Shown: in pieces, positions 1 through 5,086 of the stretch
How the letters are laid out: every line of letters starts with the position of its first letter
How positions within the stretch are numbered: the first letter of the stretch is position 1
Origin: an uncultured Actinomycetes bacterium
GTDB lineage: Bacteria > Actinomycetota > Actinomycetes > Nanopelagicales > Nanopelagicaceae
Length of the DNA stretch: 7,075 nt
Direction of reading: 5' to 3'
Assembly (NCBI GenBank): GCA_903916775.1
Contig: CAIWXY010000090.1
Location: 1-7,075, forward strand
Notes under the pieces: generated by a model
What the model saw: only the letters and a program-made list of their open reading frames with translations
Told to the model about the DNA's origin: nothing
The model's database searches: none
Position numbers and translations under genes: made by a program

Positions 1-342
1 CTGGGCGAATCCGCCACCGAAGCCACCAAATCCTGGACGTCCGCCACCAAATCCTGGGCCACCCTTACCGATTGAAGGAGCGCCAGAGGTTGATGGTGTC
101 GGAGCAGTTGGGCGAGCTGCAGCGAGTGCGTTGGAGATCGCTGTCGACTGCGCAGCTGTGATTGTTCCGTTAGCGACTAGCGAAGCAAGTACAGAAGCGA
201 TTGGGTTGACTCCATTTTTTTGGGAGACTGTCGTTACGGTGACTTTATGAGCCTTGGTTGTTGTCGCAGCTGATGCGATTCCAGCTGTACCAAGTGAAAG
301 AGTTGCGGTTACTGCGGCGATTGCCACTGTTGTCTTCTTCAT
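1..342 (-). CDS. Secreted glycine-rich protein, N-terminal part (runs off the window)
   Basis: The minus-strand frame is open from an ATG at 342-340 to the window edge, giving 114 residues with no stop. AAGGAG (plus positions 347-352) lies 4 nt upstream and supports the start. Residues 1-25 form a classic Sec signal peptide: MKK, a hydrophobic core rich in Ala, Val and Leu, then ASA before a likely cut at A25/A26. Residues 26-45 are Thr/Lys-rich. Residues 47-76 contain a short helical stretch including NGTITAAQSTAISNAL, resembling the small helical 'GTIT-AQ' segments seen in other actinobacterial secreted proteins. Residues 77-92 are a Pro/Ser/Thr linker and 93-114 are Gly/Phe-rich with two PGFGG repeats. 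No catalytic motif is visible. The gene diverges from the collagen-like gene, so both face outward from one intergenic region. Function is unknown; a structural or surface role is inference from composition. Confidence 0.8.
   Translation of the reverse strand, partial: MKKTTVAIAAVTATLSLGTAGIASAATTTKAHKVTVTTVSQKNGVNPIASVLASLVANGTITAAQSTAISNALAAARPTAPTPSTSGAPSIGKGGPGFGGGRPGFGGFGGGFAQ
22..57. repeat. 21-bp-period direct repeat inside the glycine-rich gene
   Basis: The 15-mer GCCACCAAATCCTGG occurs at 22-36 and again at 43-57, a period of 21 bp or 7 codons. On the coding (minus) strand each copy encodes PGFGG, giving PGFGGGR followed by PGFGGFG. More copies may lie beyond the window edge, as expected for a Gly/Phe tail that grows by in-frame slippage or unequal crossing over. 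Confidence 0.75.
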
Positions 343-364
343 GTTTCTCCTTAATAGATAACTT

Positions 365-389
365 GTGCTTGCCCCTCACGAACAAGCAC
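365..389 (-). promoter_or_regulatory. Hairpin nearest the glycine-rich gene (leader stem-loop)
   Basis: GTGCTTG (365-371) and CAAGCAC (383-389) form a perfect 7-bp inverted repeat around an 11-nt loop. In the minus-strand transcript the loop carries GUGAGGGG. The element lies 23 bp upstream of the start codon of the glycine-rich gene, so it would sit in its 5' leader if transcription starts further upstream. No T-run follows on either strand, so a terminator is unlikely. A protein operator is an alternative reading. Confidence 0.5.
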
Positions 390-404
390 TCAGTTAGTCC
401 CACT

Positions 405-426
405 TTCAGATGCCCTCACATCTGAA
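405..426 (-). promoter_or_regulatory. Second leader hairpin with the same loop motif
   Basis: TTCAGATG (405-412) and CATCTGAA (419-426) form a perfect 8-bp inverted repeat around a 6-nt loop. Read on the minus strand the loop is TGAGGG, and GTGAGGG here (plus 413-419) recurs exactly 40 bp away in the first hairpin (plus 373-379). Two neighbouring stem-loops presenting the same loop sequence suggest a tandem RNA or DNA recognition element for the glycine-rich gene. No known riboswitch class was recognised. Confidence 0.5.
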
Positions 427-493
427 TGGTTGAAGATTGGCGTCTCTACCTGAAAAAGCATGGCGATTGCCCTGAGAACTAGTTGTGAGTTTG

Positions 494-535
494 AAGGGTG
501 TCGCGCGCTGCTAATAGTGGCGGGCGCACACACTT
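494..535. repeat. GC-rich imperfect inverted repeat in the divergent intergenic region
   Basis: AAG, GTGT and GCGC on the left (494-506) pair with GCGC, ACAC and CTT on the right (524-535), with one mismatch (497/532) and one bulged C (502), around a 17-nt loop. It lies 49 bp before the collagen-like start codon. It could be an operator or a leader stem; no convincing -35/-10 pair was found near it for either gene. Reported because it is one of the few structured elements between the two secreted-protein genes. Confidence 0.35.
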
Positions 536-545
536 AGTTACTTGC

Positions 546-578
546 TCCCATTTGGGGATCCATGACCCCAGAACGGGG
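546..578 (+). promoter_or_regulatory. Alternating C/G blocks ahead of the collagen-like start (possible translational switch)
   Basis: Four blocks alternate before the ATG at 584: CCC (547-549), GGGG (554-557), CCCC (566-569) and GGGG (575-578). Blocks 2 and 3 can form TGGGG/CCCCA (553-557 with 566-570, loop 8). Alternatively 1 pairs with 2 (TCCC/GGGA) and 3 with 4 (CCCC/GGGG, loop 5). The last GGGG is the only Shine-Dalgarno-like sequence, 5 nt before the ATG, so the two folds would leave it free or hide it. The pairing is visible; any regulatory action is inference. The stems are short (4-5 bp). Confidence 0.35.
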
Positions 579-583
579 AACGC

Positions 584-1993
584 ATGCCAAAGCTAGAGAC
601 CATCAAAAGAGTTTCAACGATAGTGATTGCAGTCAGTATCGTGATCACCTCAGCTCTGCAGCAGGATGCGTATGCGGCAGTAAAACATGAAGGTCTTGCA
701 ATGGCCGGACGTGTTACAGCGACAACACCTAACACAATCCGAAGTGGCAAAGGTGCCCCAAGTTCATCTCTAGGTGGAGATGGTGACTTTTATATCGACT
801 TAAGCACATTTAATTTTTATGGACCTAAATCAAATGGACGATGGCCAGCACCAACTTCATTGAGAGGTCCGGCAGGTACTAATGGAACTCCAGGCGCAGC
901 AGGTGCAAACGGCGCCGCTGGATCTGCGGCTACCGCCTCTGAAAAGAGCGGCCCTATTGGACTTCAGGGCCTAACTGGAGAAACTGGTGCTCAAGGCGTA
1001 CCTGGTCTTGCTGGTTCGCCAGGTTCCATCGGTGCAACAGGGCCCACGGGTCCAGCAGGGCCTCAAGGAATTGCTGGTCCGGCAGGCAGTGCAAGTGAAA
1101 GCGGTTCGGGTTCAGCCGGTGCAACAGGTCCACAAGGAGCCCAGGGTTCAATCGGTGCGACAGGCGCCACAGGCCCTCAAGGAGATCAAGGTTTAACAGG
1201 TCTCACTGGCGCCACAGGAGCCACGGGTCCTTCTGGTGCAACAGGACCTAAAGGCGATCAAGGCTTAACGGGACAGACTGGAACTACGGGATTGACGGGT
1301 GCAACAGGCCCTTCAGGTACTACCGGTGCATCAGGTGCACAAGGAGTTTCTGGTCCGACAGGAATTGTTGGCCCTACAGGTCCAACAGGCGCAATTGGAT
1401 TAACAGGTGCAGTTGGCACAACCGGATTGACTGGTAGCAGTGGATCTCAAGGACTTGTTGGTGCAACGGGTGCTCAAGGTTTAACTGGGCCACAAGGTTT
1501 GCAAGGTACAACGGGTGCAACAGGTGCCGCTGGAAGTAGCGGTTCTATTGGCTTAACGGGTGCTCAGGGCGCAACAGGGCCTTCGCAGGTTCAAACGTCG
1601 GGAGTGCTATTTGCGAACCTAAGTGGATCGGCTCAGGCATCAATTAATTCAAGTGCCTTCGGAACATTTTCTCCGGGAAAGATATATGTTGTTGACGTTC
1701 TATTGAGTTCAACAACCGCAGGAAATTCACTTCCAACTTTGAAATTAAGCGTCTCAGCAACCGGCGGTACACCGATTGTGAGCATGACTTATTTTTGTGC
1801 TCAAACCACAGCGGATCGGGTTCCAAGTGTTGACAGCGAAACTGACACCTACGCAAAAATAATTGTTAATGCATCTGGCGCAATTACGCCTTCACAATTA
1901 ATTTTGACGTTAACCAGTTTTGAGGCCACCTCTGGCGATCCCTTAATTACAACTGGGACTTATATTTCCCAACTAGTGGGTTCGCTCCTGTAA
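584..1993 (+). CDS. Secreted collagen-like Gly-X-Y repeat protein
   Basis: This encodes 469 residues. The ATG at 584 is the first possible start after an in-frame TGA at 563-565, preceded by a weak GGGGAA ribosome site. Residues 1-31 are a signal peptide: basic start (KLETIKR), hydrophobic core about 11-25, and DAYA before a likely cut near 31. Residues 55-92 carry the GDGDFYID...YGPK-type module that often precedes bacterial collagen tracts. Gly-X-Y triplets fill 95-112 (6), 123-170 (16) and 176-334 (53), broken at 113-122 and 171-175. Thr is common at the Y position (GAT, GLT, GTT), as in spore and phage collagens, where Thr can stabilise the helix or carry sugar. Residues 335-469 look beta-rich and may be a trimerising head. 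One Cys (405) and no LPXTG anchor are present. It probably forms an exported triple-helical fibre or surface filament. The stop lies 4 bp from tRNA-Gly on the other strand, with no terminator visible. Confidence 0.88.
   Translation: MPKLETIKRVSTIVIAVSIVITSALQQDAYAAVKHEGLAMAGRVTATTPNTIRSGKGAPSSSLGGDGDFYIDLSTFNFYGPKSNGRWPAPTSLRGPAGTNGTPGAAGANGAAGSAATASEKSGPIGLQGLTGETGAQGVPGLAGSPGSIGATGPTGPAGPQGIAGPAGSASESGSGSAGATGPQGAQGSIGATGATGPQGDQGLTGLTGATGATGPSGATGPKGDQGLTGQTGTTGLTGATGPSGTTGASGAQGVSGPTGIVGPTGPTGAIGLTGAVGTTGLTGSSGSQGLVGATGAQGLTGPQGLQGTTGATGAAGSSGSIGLTGAQGATGPSQVQTSGVLFANLSGSAQASINSSAFGTFSPGKIYVVDVLLSSTTAGNSLPTLKLSVSATGGTPIVSMTYFCAQTTADRVPSVDSETDTYAKIIVNASGAITPSQLILTLTSFEATSGDPLITTGTYISQLVGSLL
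866..1585 (+). repeat. Collagen Gly-X-Y coding tract
   Basis: This stretch encodes residues 95-334, with glycine at every third position apart from two short breaks. GGTGCAACAGG-like units recur many times. Residues 201-224 and 225-248 look like diverged copies of a roughly 24-residue unit: both begin GDQGLTG and both contain GATGPSG or a close variant (ATGATGPSG, LTGATGPSG). Synonymous differences between copies show the repeats are not freshly duplicated. Such tracts commonly vary in length between strains. Confidence 0.8.
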
Positions 1994-1997
1994 AGAC

Positions 1998-2071
1998 TGG
2001 AGCGGGTGACCGGGATCGAACCGGCATGGCCAGCTTGGAAGGCTGGGGCTCTACCATTGAGCTACACCCGC
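1998..2071 (-). tRNA. tRNA-Gly(TCC)
   Basis: The minus strand folds as a full 74-nt cloverleaf including CCA. The acceptor arm GCGGGTG (from 2071) pairs with CACCCGC; the D arm is GCTC/GAGC; the anticodon stem CCAGC/GCTGG holds loop CTTCCAA, anticodon TCC, reading GGA and GGG. The T arm carries TTCGATC. The discriminator base is T and CCA is encoded at 2000-1998. The 3' end points at the collagen-like gene, whose stop codon is 4 bp away. tRNA 3' ends are common integration sites, so this may mark the edge of an accessory segment to the left. Confidence 0.97.
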
Positions 2072-2087
2072 ATGGATTGGGCTGGGG

Positions 2088-2107
2088 AGGTGTTCTTTCG
2101 GACACCT
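2088..2107. other. Stem-loop in the tRNA-Gly/tRNA-Pro spacer
   Basis: AGGTGTTC (2088-2095) pairs with GGACACCT (2100-2107) over 8 bp including one G-U, closing a TTTC tetraloop. It lies 16 bp upstream of tRNA-Gly and would be in that tRNA's precursor leader if transcription starts near 2154. There is no T-run on either side, so it is not a typical intrinsic terminator. It may be a processing signal or an incidental stem. Confidence 0.4.
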
Positions 2108-2125
2108 TCTCTGACCCGTTCGTGC

Positions 2126-2144
2126 TCCCCGCCGAGGCGGAGGG
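2126..2144. other. Second GC-rich stem-loop in the tRNA spacer
   Basis: CCGC (2129-2132) and GCGG (2137-2140) close a CGAG tetraloop. The stem extends outward through C2127-C2128 with G2142-G2143 and a T2126-G2144 wobble, past a bulged A (2141). The patch is clearly more GC-rich than the flanking protein genes. It is non-coding as far as I can see, since frames across it run into the tRNA. Confidence 0.35.
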
Positions 2145-2160
2145 CGACCTGCAGGGGATA

Positions 2161-2190
2161 AAGGTATCGGGTTTGGTTAGGAGATGTGAA
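2161..2190 (-). promoter_or_regulatory. Candidate promoter for tRNA-Gly
   Basis: On the minus strand, TTCACA (plus 2190-2185) and TACCTT (plus 2166-2161) are separated by 18 nt, a reasonable sigma-70-type -35/-10 pair with the actinobacterial TANNNT form. Transcription would start near 2154, leaving an 80-nt leader before tRNA-Gly that contains both spacer hairpins. It overlaps the candidate tRNA-Pro promoter on the other strand. A closer promoter was not seen. Confidence 0.4.
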
Positions 2191-2206
2191 CTCGACCCCT
2201 TAGACT
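2177..2206 (+). promoter_or_regulatory. Candidate promoter for tRNA-Pro
   Basis: TAGACT (2201-2206) fits the TANNNT -10 consensus and is identical to the box before valS. A weak -35, TTAGGA (2177-2182), lies 18 nt upstream. The start would be near 2213, about 8 nt before the mature tRNA, typical for tRNA genes. Transcription may continue into tig, whose start codon lies 50 bp past the tRNA with no terminator between. Confidence 0.5.
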
Positions 2207-2220
2207 TCCTGCTTACGCCA

Positions 2221-2296
2221 CGGGGCGTAGCGTAGTGGCTAGCGCGCCTGCTTTGGGAGCAGGAGACCGGGAGTTCGAATCTCCCCGCCCCGACCA
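2221..2296 (+). tRNA. tRNA-Pro(TGG)
   Basis: A full 76-nt cloverleaf with encoded CCA. The acceptor arm CGGGGCG (2221-2227) pairs with CGCCCCG (2286-2292), followed by discriminator A and CCA (2294-2296). The anticodon stem CCTGC/GCAGG holds loop TTTGGGA, anticodon TGG, which reads CCA and CCG and, when modified, other Pro codons. The T loop is TTCGAAT. A tRNA-Pro just ahead of tig is a recurring actinobacterial arrangement as I recall it, which supports the right part of the window being ancestral chromosome. Confidence 0.97.
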
Positions 2297-2319
2297 GCAA
2301 GTCAACCCATGTTCGTACA

Positions 2320-2325
2320 TAGATT
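2320..2325 (+). promoter_or_regulatory. Possible -10 box for tig
   Basis: TAGATT matches TANNNT and would start transcription around 2332, just ahead of the tig ribosome site. No -35 is evident, so read-through from the tRNA-Pro promoter is an equally good explanation for tig expression. Confidence 0.3.
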
Positions 2326-2334
2326 AAATCTCTC

Positions 2335-2341
2335 GAAAGGG
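2335..2341 (+). promoter_or_regulatory. Ribosome binding site deciding the tig GTG start
   Basis: GAAAGGG lies 5 nt before GTG at 2347. No ATG is in frame nearby, and the protein from this GTG begins MKSAVEKLTETR, which matches the usual trigger-factor N-terminus. Confidence 0.65.
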
Positions 2342-2346
2342 CCTTC

Positions 2347-3651
2347 GTGAAAAGCGCCGTAGAAAAACTCACTGAAACTCGTACCAAGCTAACAATCGAC
2401 GTTACCTTCGAAGAGCTACAACCTCACATTGCAAATGCTTACAAAGTTCTCGGTGAGCGCATCAATGTTCCAGGTTTCCGTAAGGGCAAAGTTCCTACAG
2501 CGATGATCGAAGCACGTCTTGGTCGTGGTGCGATCTTGGATGAGGCAGTTAACTCAGCGCTCTCTGATTTCTATAGCAAAGCAAAGGCCGAGCACAAAAT
2601 CATTGCTATCGGTCGTCCAAATGTAGATATCACTGAGTTGGTTGATAACGAGAAGCTTGCATTCACTGTTGAAGTAGATGTTCGTCCAGAGATCACACTT
2701 CCTAATTTTTCAGAGATGACAATTACTGTTGACGATGTTGTCGTTGACGATGCAGAAGTAGCAACACAAGTTGATGCACTACGCGCTCGCTTTGGAACAC
2801 TCACAACTGTTGAGAAGAAAGTTGAGACAGGTGATTTCGTCACTATCGATCTCGTTGCAACAATCAATGGCGCACCACTTGATGGTGGCACAGCAAACGA
2901 TATTTCTTACGAAGTAGGTTCAAACAGCATGGTTGAGGGACTCGATGAGGCCTTGATCGGTTTGGATAAGAATGAGAGCAAGCGTTTTGAAGCAACTCTC
3001 GTTGGAATGCCAGAAGGCGAAAAGGCAGATGTTGATTTGACTGTTAAGGCAGTGAAGTATCGCGATCTTCCAGAGCTTGATGATTCATTTGCAAAGCTTG
3101 CAAGTGAGTTCGACACTCTTGCAGAACTTCGCGCCGATGTTCAGACTCGTCTTGAGCGCATGAAGCAACTCGAGCAGGGTTCACATGCTCGTGACACATT
3201 GCTAGAAGAGCTCATCAAGTCAGTAACAATTCCGCTGCCAACAAATCTCATTGAAGAAGAAGTACATGCTCACCTTGAAGGAGAAGGTCGCCTAGAAGAT
3301 GAGGCGCACCGCAAGGAAGTAACTGAGCAGACCACAAAGCAACTCACTCAAGAGATTCTGCTCGACACCATTGTGAGTGCTGAAAATGTTGCAGTGAATG
3401 AGCAAGAGCTCAGCGAATATCTTTTCCGCGCAGCAGCTCGCTACCAAATGACTCCTGATCAATTCATCAAGGAAGTTTCAGAAGCTGGTCAGATTCAGAC
3501 CATGGTTGCTGAAGTTGGTCGCGCAAAGGCGTTGGCTGGCGTACTTGGTCGCGTGAAGGTTGTTACCAAGTCTGGCAAGGTTGTTGACCTCGAGGCACTT
3601 CGCCCAGCGGCTCCAACAGTCATCGACAGCGCTGAGGAGACCGAGGAATAA
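2347..3651 (+). CDS. tig: Trigger factor, ribosome-associated chaperone and prolyl isomerase
   Basis: This encodes 434 residues, close to the 432 of E. coli trigger factor. The protein binds at the ribosome exit tunnel, shields nascent chains and has peptidyl-prolyl isomerase activity. The N-terminal ribosome-docking domain (about 1-115) carries the signature GFRKGKVP at 43-50. The FKBP-type domain follows (about 155-240), starting at VETGDFVTIDL and including the YEVGSNSMVEGLDEALIG stretch. The helical C-terminal chaperone domain covers about 250-410 and the acidic tail ends EETEE. The GTG start is supported by GAAAGGG 5 nt upstream and by the family-typical MKSAVEKLTETRTKL. It follows tRNA-Pro and is followed after 114 bp by clpP1, the usual actinobacterial order. 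All domains look intact. Confidence 0.97.
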   Translation: MKSAVEKLTETRTKLTIDVTFEELQPHIANAYKVLGERINVPGFRKGKVPTAMIEARLGRGAILDEAVNSALSDFYSKAKAEHKIIAIGRPNVDITELVDNEKLAFTVEVDVRPEITLPNFSEMTITVDDVVVDDAEVATQVDALRARFGTLTTVEKKVETGDFVTIDLVATINGAPLDGGTANDISYEVGSNSMVEGLDEALIGLDKNESKRFEATLVGMPEGEKADVDLTVKAVKYRDLPELDDSFAKLASEFDTLAELRADVQTRLERMKQLEQGSHARDTLLEELIKSVTIPLPTNLIEEEVHAHLEGEGRLEDEAHRKEVTEQTTKQLTQEILLDTIVSAENVAVNEQELSEYLFRAAARYQMTPDQFIKEVSEAGQIQTMVAEVGRAKALAGVLGRVKVVTKSGKVVDLEALRPAAPTVIDSAEETEE

Positions 3652-3662
3652 CACTTCTCTCA

Positions 3663-3675
3663 GGGCGAACAGCCC
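3663..3675 (+). terminator. Weak hairpin after tig
   Basis: GGGC (3663-3666) pairs with GCCC (3672-3675) around GAACA, 11 bp after the tig stop. With only 4 bp and no T-run it would at most pause polymerase. Some read-through from tig into clpP1 is therefore likely. Confidence 0.2.
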
Positions 3676-3708
3676 CGAGCTAAAAGTTCCTCATTTGCGG
3701 AAGCATTT

Positions 3709-3730
3709 GGCCTTAAAGATTGTTAAGGTC
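3709..3730 (+). promoter_or_regulatory. Stem-loop in the tig-clpP1 gap
   Basis: GGCCTTAA (3709-3716) pairs with TTAAGGTC (3723-3730) over 8 bp including one G-U, with a 6-nt loop. It ends 25 bp before the clpP1 ribosome site. It could be a leader hairpin or an operator. The right arm also contains TAAGGT, a TANNNT match (3724-3729), so a clpP1 promoter may sit here. No clear ClgR-type operator was recognised. Confidence 0.35.
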
Positions 3731-3755
3731 AATACAGGTAAAACAAGCAAATTTC

Positions 3756-3761
3756 AGGAGG
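3756..3761 (+). promoter_or_regulatory. Strong ribosome binding site deciding the clpP1 GTG start
   Basis: AGGAGG is a full Shine-Dalgarno match, 4 nt before the GTG at 3766. It fixes the start, since no in-frame ATG fits; the next Met (residue 34) would cut into the ClpP fold. Confidence 0.75.
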
Positions 3762-3765
3762 AGCA

Positions 3766-4377
3766 GTGGATATCAAGGCAGCCCGTTCAGCGGGTCAATT
3801 TGGCGGTGGGTTAGACGATCAGGTCTATCAACGCCTGCTCCAAGATCGCATCATCTTCATGGGTTCACAAGTTGAAGACAACATGGCGAACGCAATCTCT
3901 GCTCAGATGCTTCTGCTCGCTGCAGAAGATCCAGAGAAGGACATCTATCTTTACATCAACTCACCCGGAGGCTCAGTCTCTGCGGGTATGGCTATCTACG
4001 ACACCATGCAATACATCAAGAACGATGTAGTCACAGTCGCAATGGGTCTAGCAGCATCTATGGGTCAGTTCTTGCTTACGGCTGGCGCAAAGGGCAAGCG
4101 TTATGCGCTTCCTAACGCACGCATCTTGATGCACCAACCACTTGGTGGCATTGGTGGCACAGCGACCGATATCAAAATTCAGGCAGAGCAGATGGCTTTC
4201 ACCAAGAAGCGTATGGCCGAACTCATCGCTTATCACTCGGGTCAGACTCTTGAGCGCATCACGGCCGATTCAGATCGCGACCGTTGGTTCGATGCAGAAG
4301 AAGCTCAGGCCTATGGTCTCTGTGATCACGTCGTTCGATCTGCAGGTCAAGTTTCAGGAAGTGGTGGAACAGCATGA
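3766..4377 (+). CDS. clpP1: ATP-dependent Clp protease proteolytic subunit 1
   Basis: This encodes 203 residues of a ClpP serine peptidase, about the family's usual length. The catalytic triad reads Ser98 in GLAASMGQ, His123 in RILMHQPLGG and Asp172 in ADSDRDRW. The oxyanion/substrate strand motif YINSPGGS lies at 63-70. The wording ADSDRDRW and RILMHQPLGG is typical of actinobacterial ClpP1. In mycobacteria ClpP1 and ClpP2 form one mixed 14-mer of two heptameric rings, driven by ClpX or ClpC1; the same is expected here. The GTG start is set by AGGAGG 4 nt upstream. The stop TGA overlaps the clpP2 start as ATGA, so translation of the two is coupled and subunit amounts are linked. No active-site residue is missing. 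Confidence 0.96.
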   Translation: MDIKAARSAGQFGGGLDDQVYQRLLQDRIIFMGSQVEDNMANAISAQMLLLAAEDPEKDIYLYINSPGGSVSAGMAIYDTMQYIKNDVVTVAMGLAASMGQFLLTAGAKGKRYALPNARILMHQPLGGIGGTATDIKIQAEQMAFTKKRMAELIAYHSGQTLERITADSDRDRWFDAEEAQAYGLCDHVVRSAGQVSGSGGTA

Positions 4378-5006
4378 GCATGAACATCAATCGCGTCTCA
4401 GAATTCACTAGCCGCTATGTGCTTCCAACTATCGAAGAGAAGACTTCGTATGGCTATAAGCGCTTAGATCCGTACACAAAGCTCTTTGAAGAACGCATCA
4501 TTTTCGTTGGTCAGGGAATCGATGACACCGTTGCAAACGATGTCATGGCACAACTCTTGACCCTTGAATCTATGGATCCAGATCGCGACATCATGATGTA
4601 CATCAACTCACCAGGTGGATCATTCACCGCGTTGACTGCAATCTATGACACCATGCAATTTGTTCGTCCAGATGTCATGACAATTTGTCTTGGCCAAGCT
4701 GCATCAGCTGCATCAGTTCTTCTTGCTGGTGGAGCAAAAGGCAAGCGGATGGCACTCGAACATGCACGCGTCTTGATTCATCAGCCATATAGCGAAGGTC
4801 AGGGCCAGGGCTCTGATATCGAAATCCAAGCACGCGAAATCTTGCGCATGCGTTCTCTCCTTGAAGAGATGCTTGCAAAGCATTCCAACAAGAGCGTGGA
4901 AGAGATCAGCAAGGATATTGAGCGCGACAAGATTCTTACCGCTGCAGAAGCAGTGGAGTACGGGATCATCGATCAAGTTCTTGCATCTCGTAAGGCTTCC
5001 AAATAA
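4374..5006 (+). CDS. clpP2: ATP-dependent Clp protease proteolytic subunit 2
   Basis: This encodes 210 residues of the second ClpP paralogue. The triad is Ser111 in GQAASAAS, His136 in RVLIHQP and Asp185 in DIERDKI, so both paralogues look catalytically competent. The N-terminal part, RYVLPTIEEKTSYG...PYTKLFEERIIF, matches actinobacterial ClpP2. The handle region SEGQGQGSDIEIQA looks about two residues shorter than I recall for the mycobacterial protein. The first ATG (4374) overlaps the clpP1 stop; a second ATG at 4380 would remove two residues and is hard to exclude. No strong ribosome site precedes it beyond AGGAAG at 4356-4361, so re-initiation after clpP1 is likely. A strong terminator follows, closing this transcription unit. 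Confidence 0.96.
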   Translation: MSMNINRVSEFTSRYVLPTIEEKTSYGYKRLDPYTKLFEERIIFVGQGIDDTVANDVMAQLLTLESMDPDRDIMMYINSPGGSFTALTAIYDTMQFVRPDVMTICLGQAASAASVLLAGGAKGKRMALEHARVLIHQPYSEGQGQGSDIEIQAREILRMRSLLEEMLAKHSNKSVEEISKDIERDKILTAAEAVEYGIIDQVLASRKASK

Positions 5007-5032
5007 GAAGCTGATTTACTCTATAAGCGAAC

Positions 5033-5070
5033 AGCCTGGGTGGGAAAATCCACCCAGGCTTTCGTCTTTT
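5033..5070 (+). terminator. Strong intrinsic terminator after clpP2
   Basis: AGCCTGGGTGG (5033-5043) pairs perfectly with CCACCCAGGCT (5050-5060), 11 bp plus a G-U closing an AAAA loop, followed by the T-rich TTCGTCTTTT (5061-5070). It starts 26 bp after the clpP2 stop. It should end the tig/clpP1-clpP2 transcript and separate it from clpX. Confidence 0.9.
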
Positions 5071-5074
5071 CTCA

Positions 5075-5080
5075 TACGCT
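5075..5080 (+). promoter_or_regulatory. -10 box of a leaderless clpX promoter
   Basis: TACGCT fits TANNNT and ends 6 nt before the clpX ATG, so the transcript would begin at or next to the A of the start codon. No Shine-Dalgarno sequence is present in the 20 nt before the ATG. A -35 would fall in the right arm of the clpP2 terminator and none is recognisable there. Confidence 0.55.
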
Positions 5081-5086
5081 TATCCC

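Noticed and set aside
562..690. 42-codon ORF starting at ATG 562 and overlapping the collagen-like start
   Set aside because: It runs out of frame with the signal peptide of the collagen-like gene, has no ribosome site of its own and its product shows no recognisable feature. Most likely a shadow.
954..1196. Overlapping ORFs on both strands inside the collagen tract
   Set aside because: The periodic Gly-X-Y code keeps other frames open as well; these are low-complexity shadows of the real gene.
866..1585. Repeats in the collagen tract as a possible CRISPR or tandem-repeat array
   Set aside because: The repetition is codon-phased Gly-X-Y coding with synonymous variation, and has no constant repeat and spacer lengths.
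2026..2235. Plus-strand ORF across the tRNA spacer
   Set aside because: It runs through antisense tRNA-Gly and into tRNA-Pro and resembles no protein family. The tRNA cloverleaves explain the sequence.
1947..2387. 146-codon minus-strand ORF covering both tRNAs and the tig start
   Set aside because: It crosses tRNA-Gly, tRNA-Pro and the tig 5' end. Phrases such as GAGRFELPVSCSQSRRASHYATP are the familiar spurious translation of tRNA genes.
3665..5036. The 10-mer GCGAACAGCC at 3665-3674 and 5027-5036, each soon after a stop codon (tig, clpP2)
   Set aside because: Many shared 10-mers are expected by chance in 7 kb. CGAAC resembles half a LexA box, but the second half-site is missing at both places.
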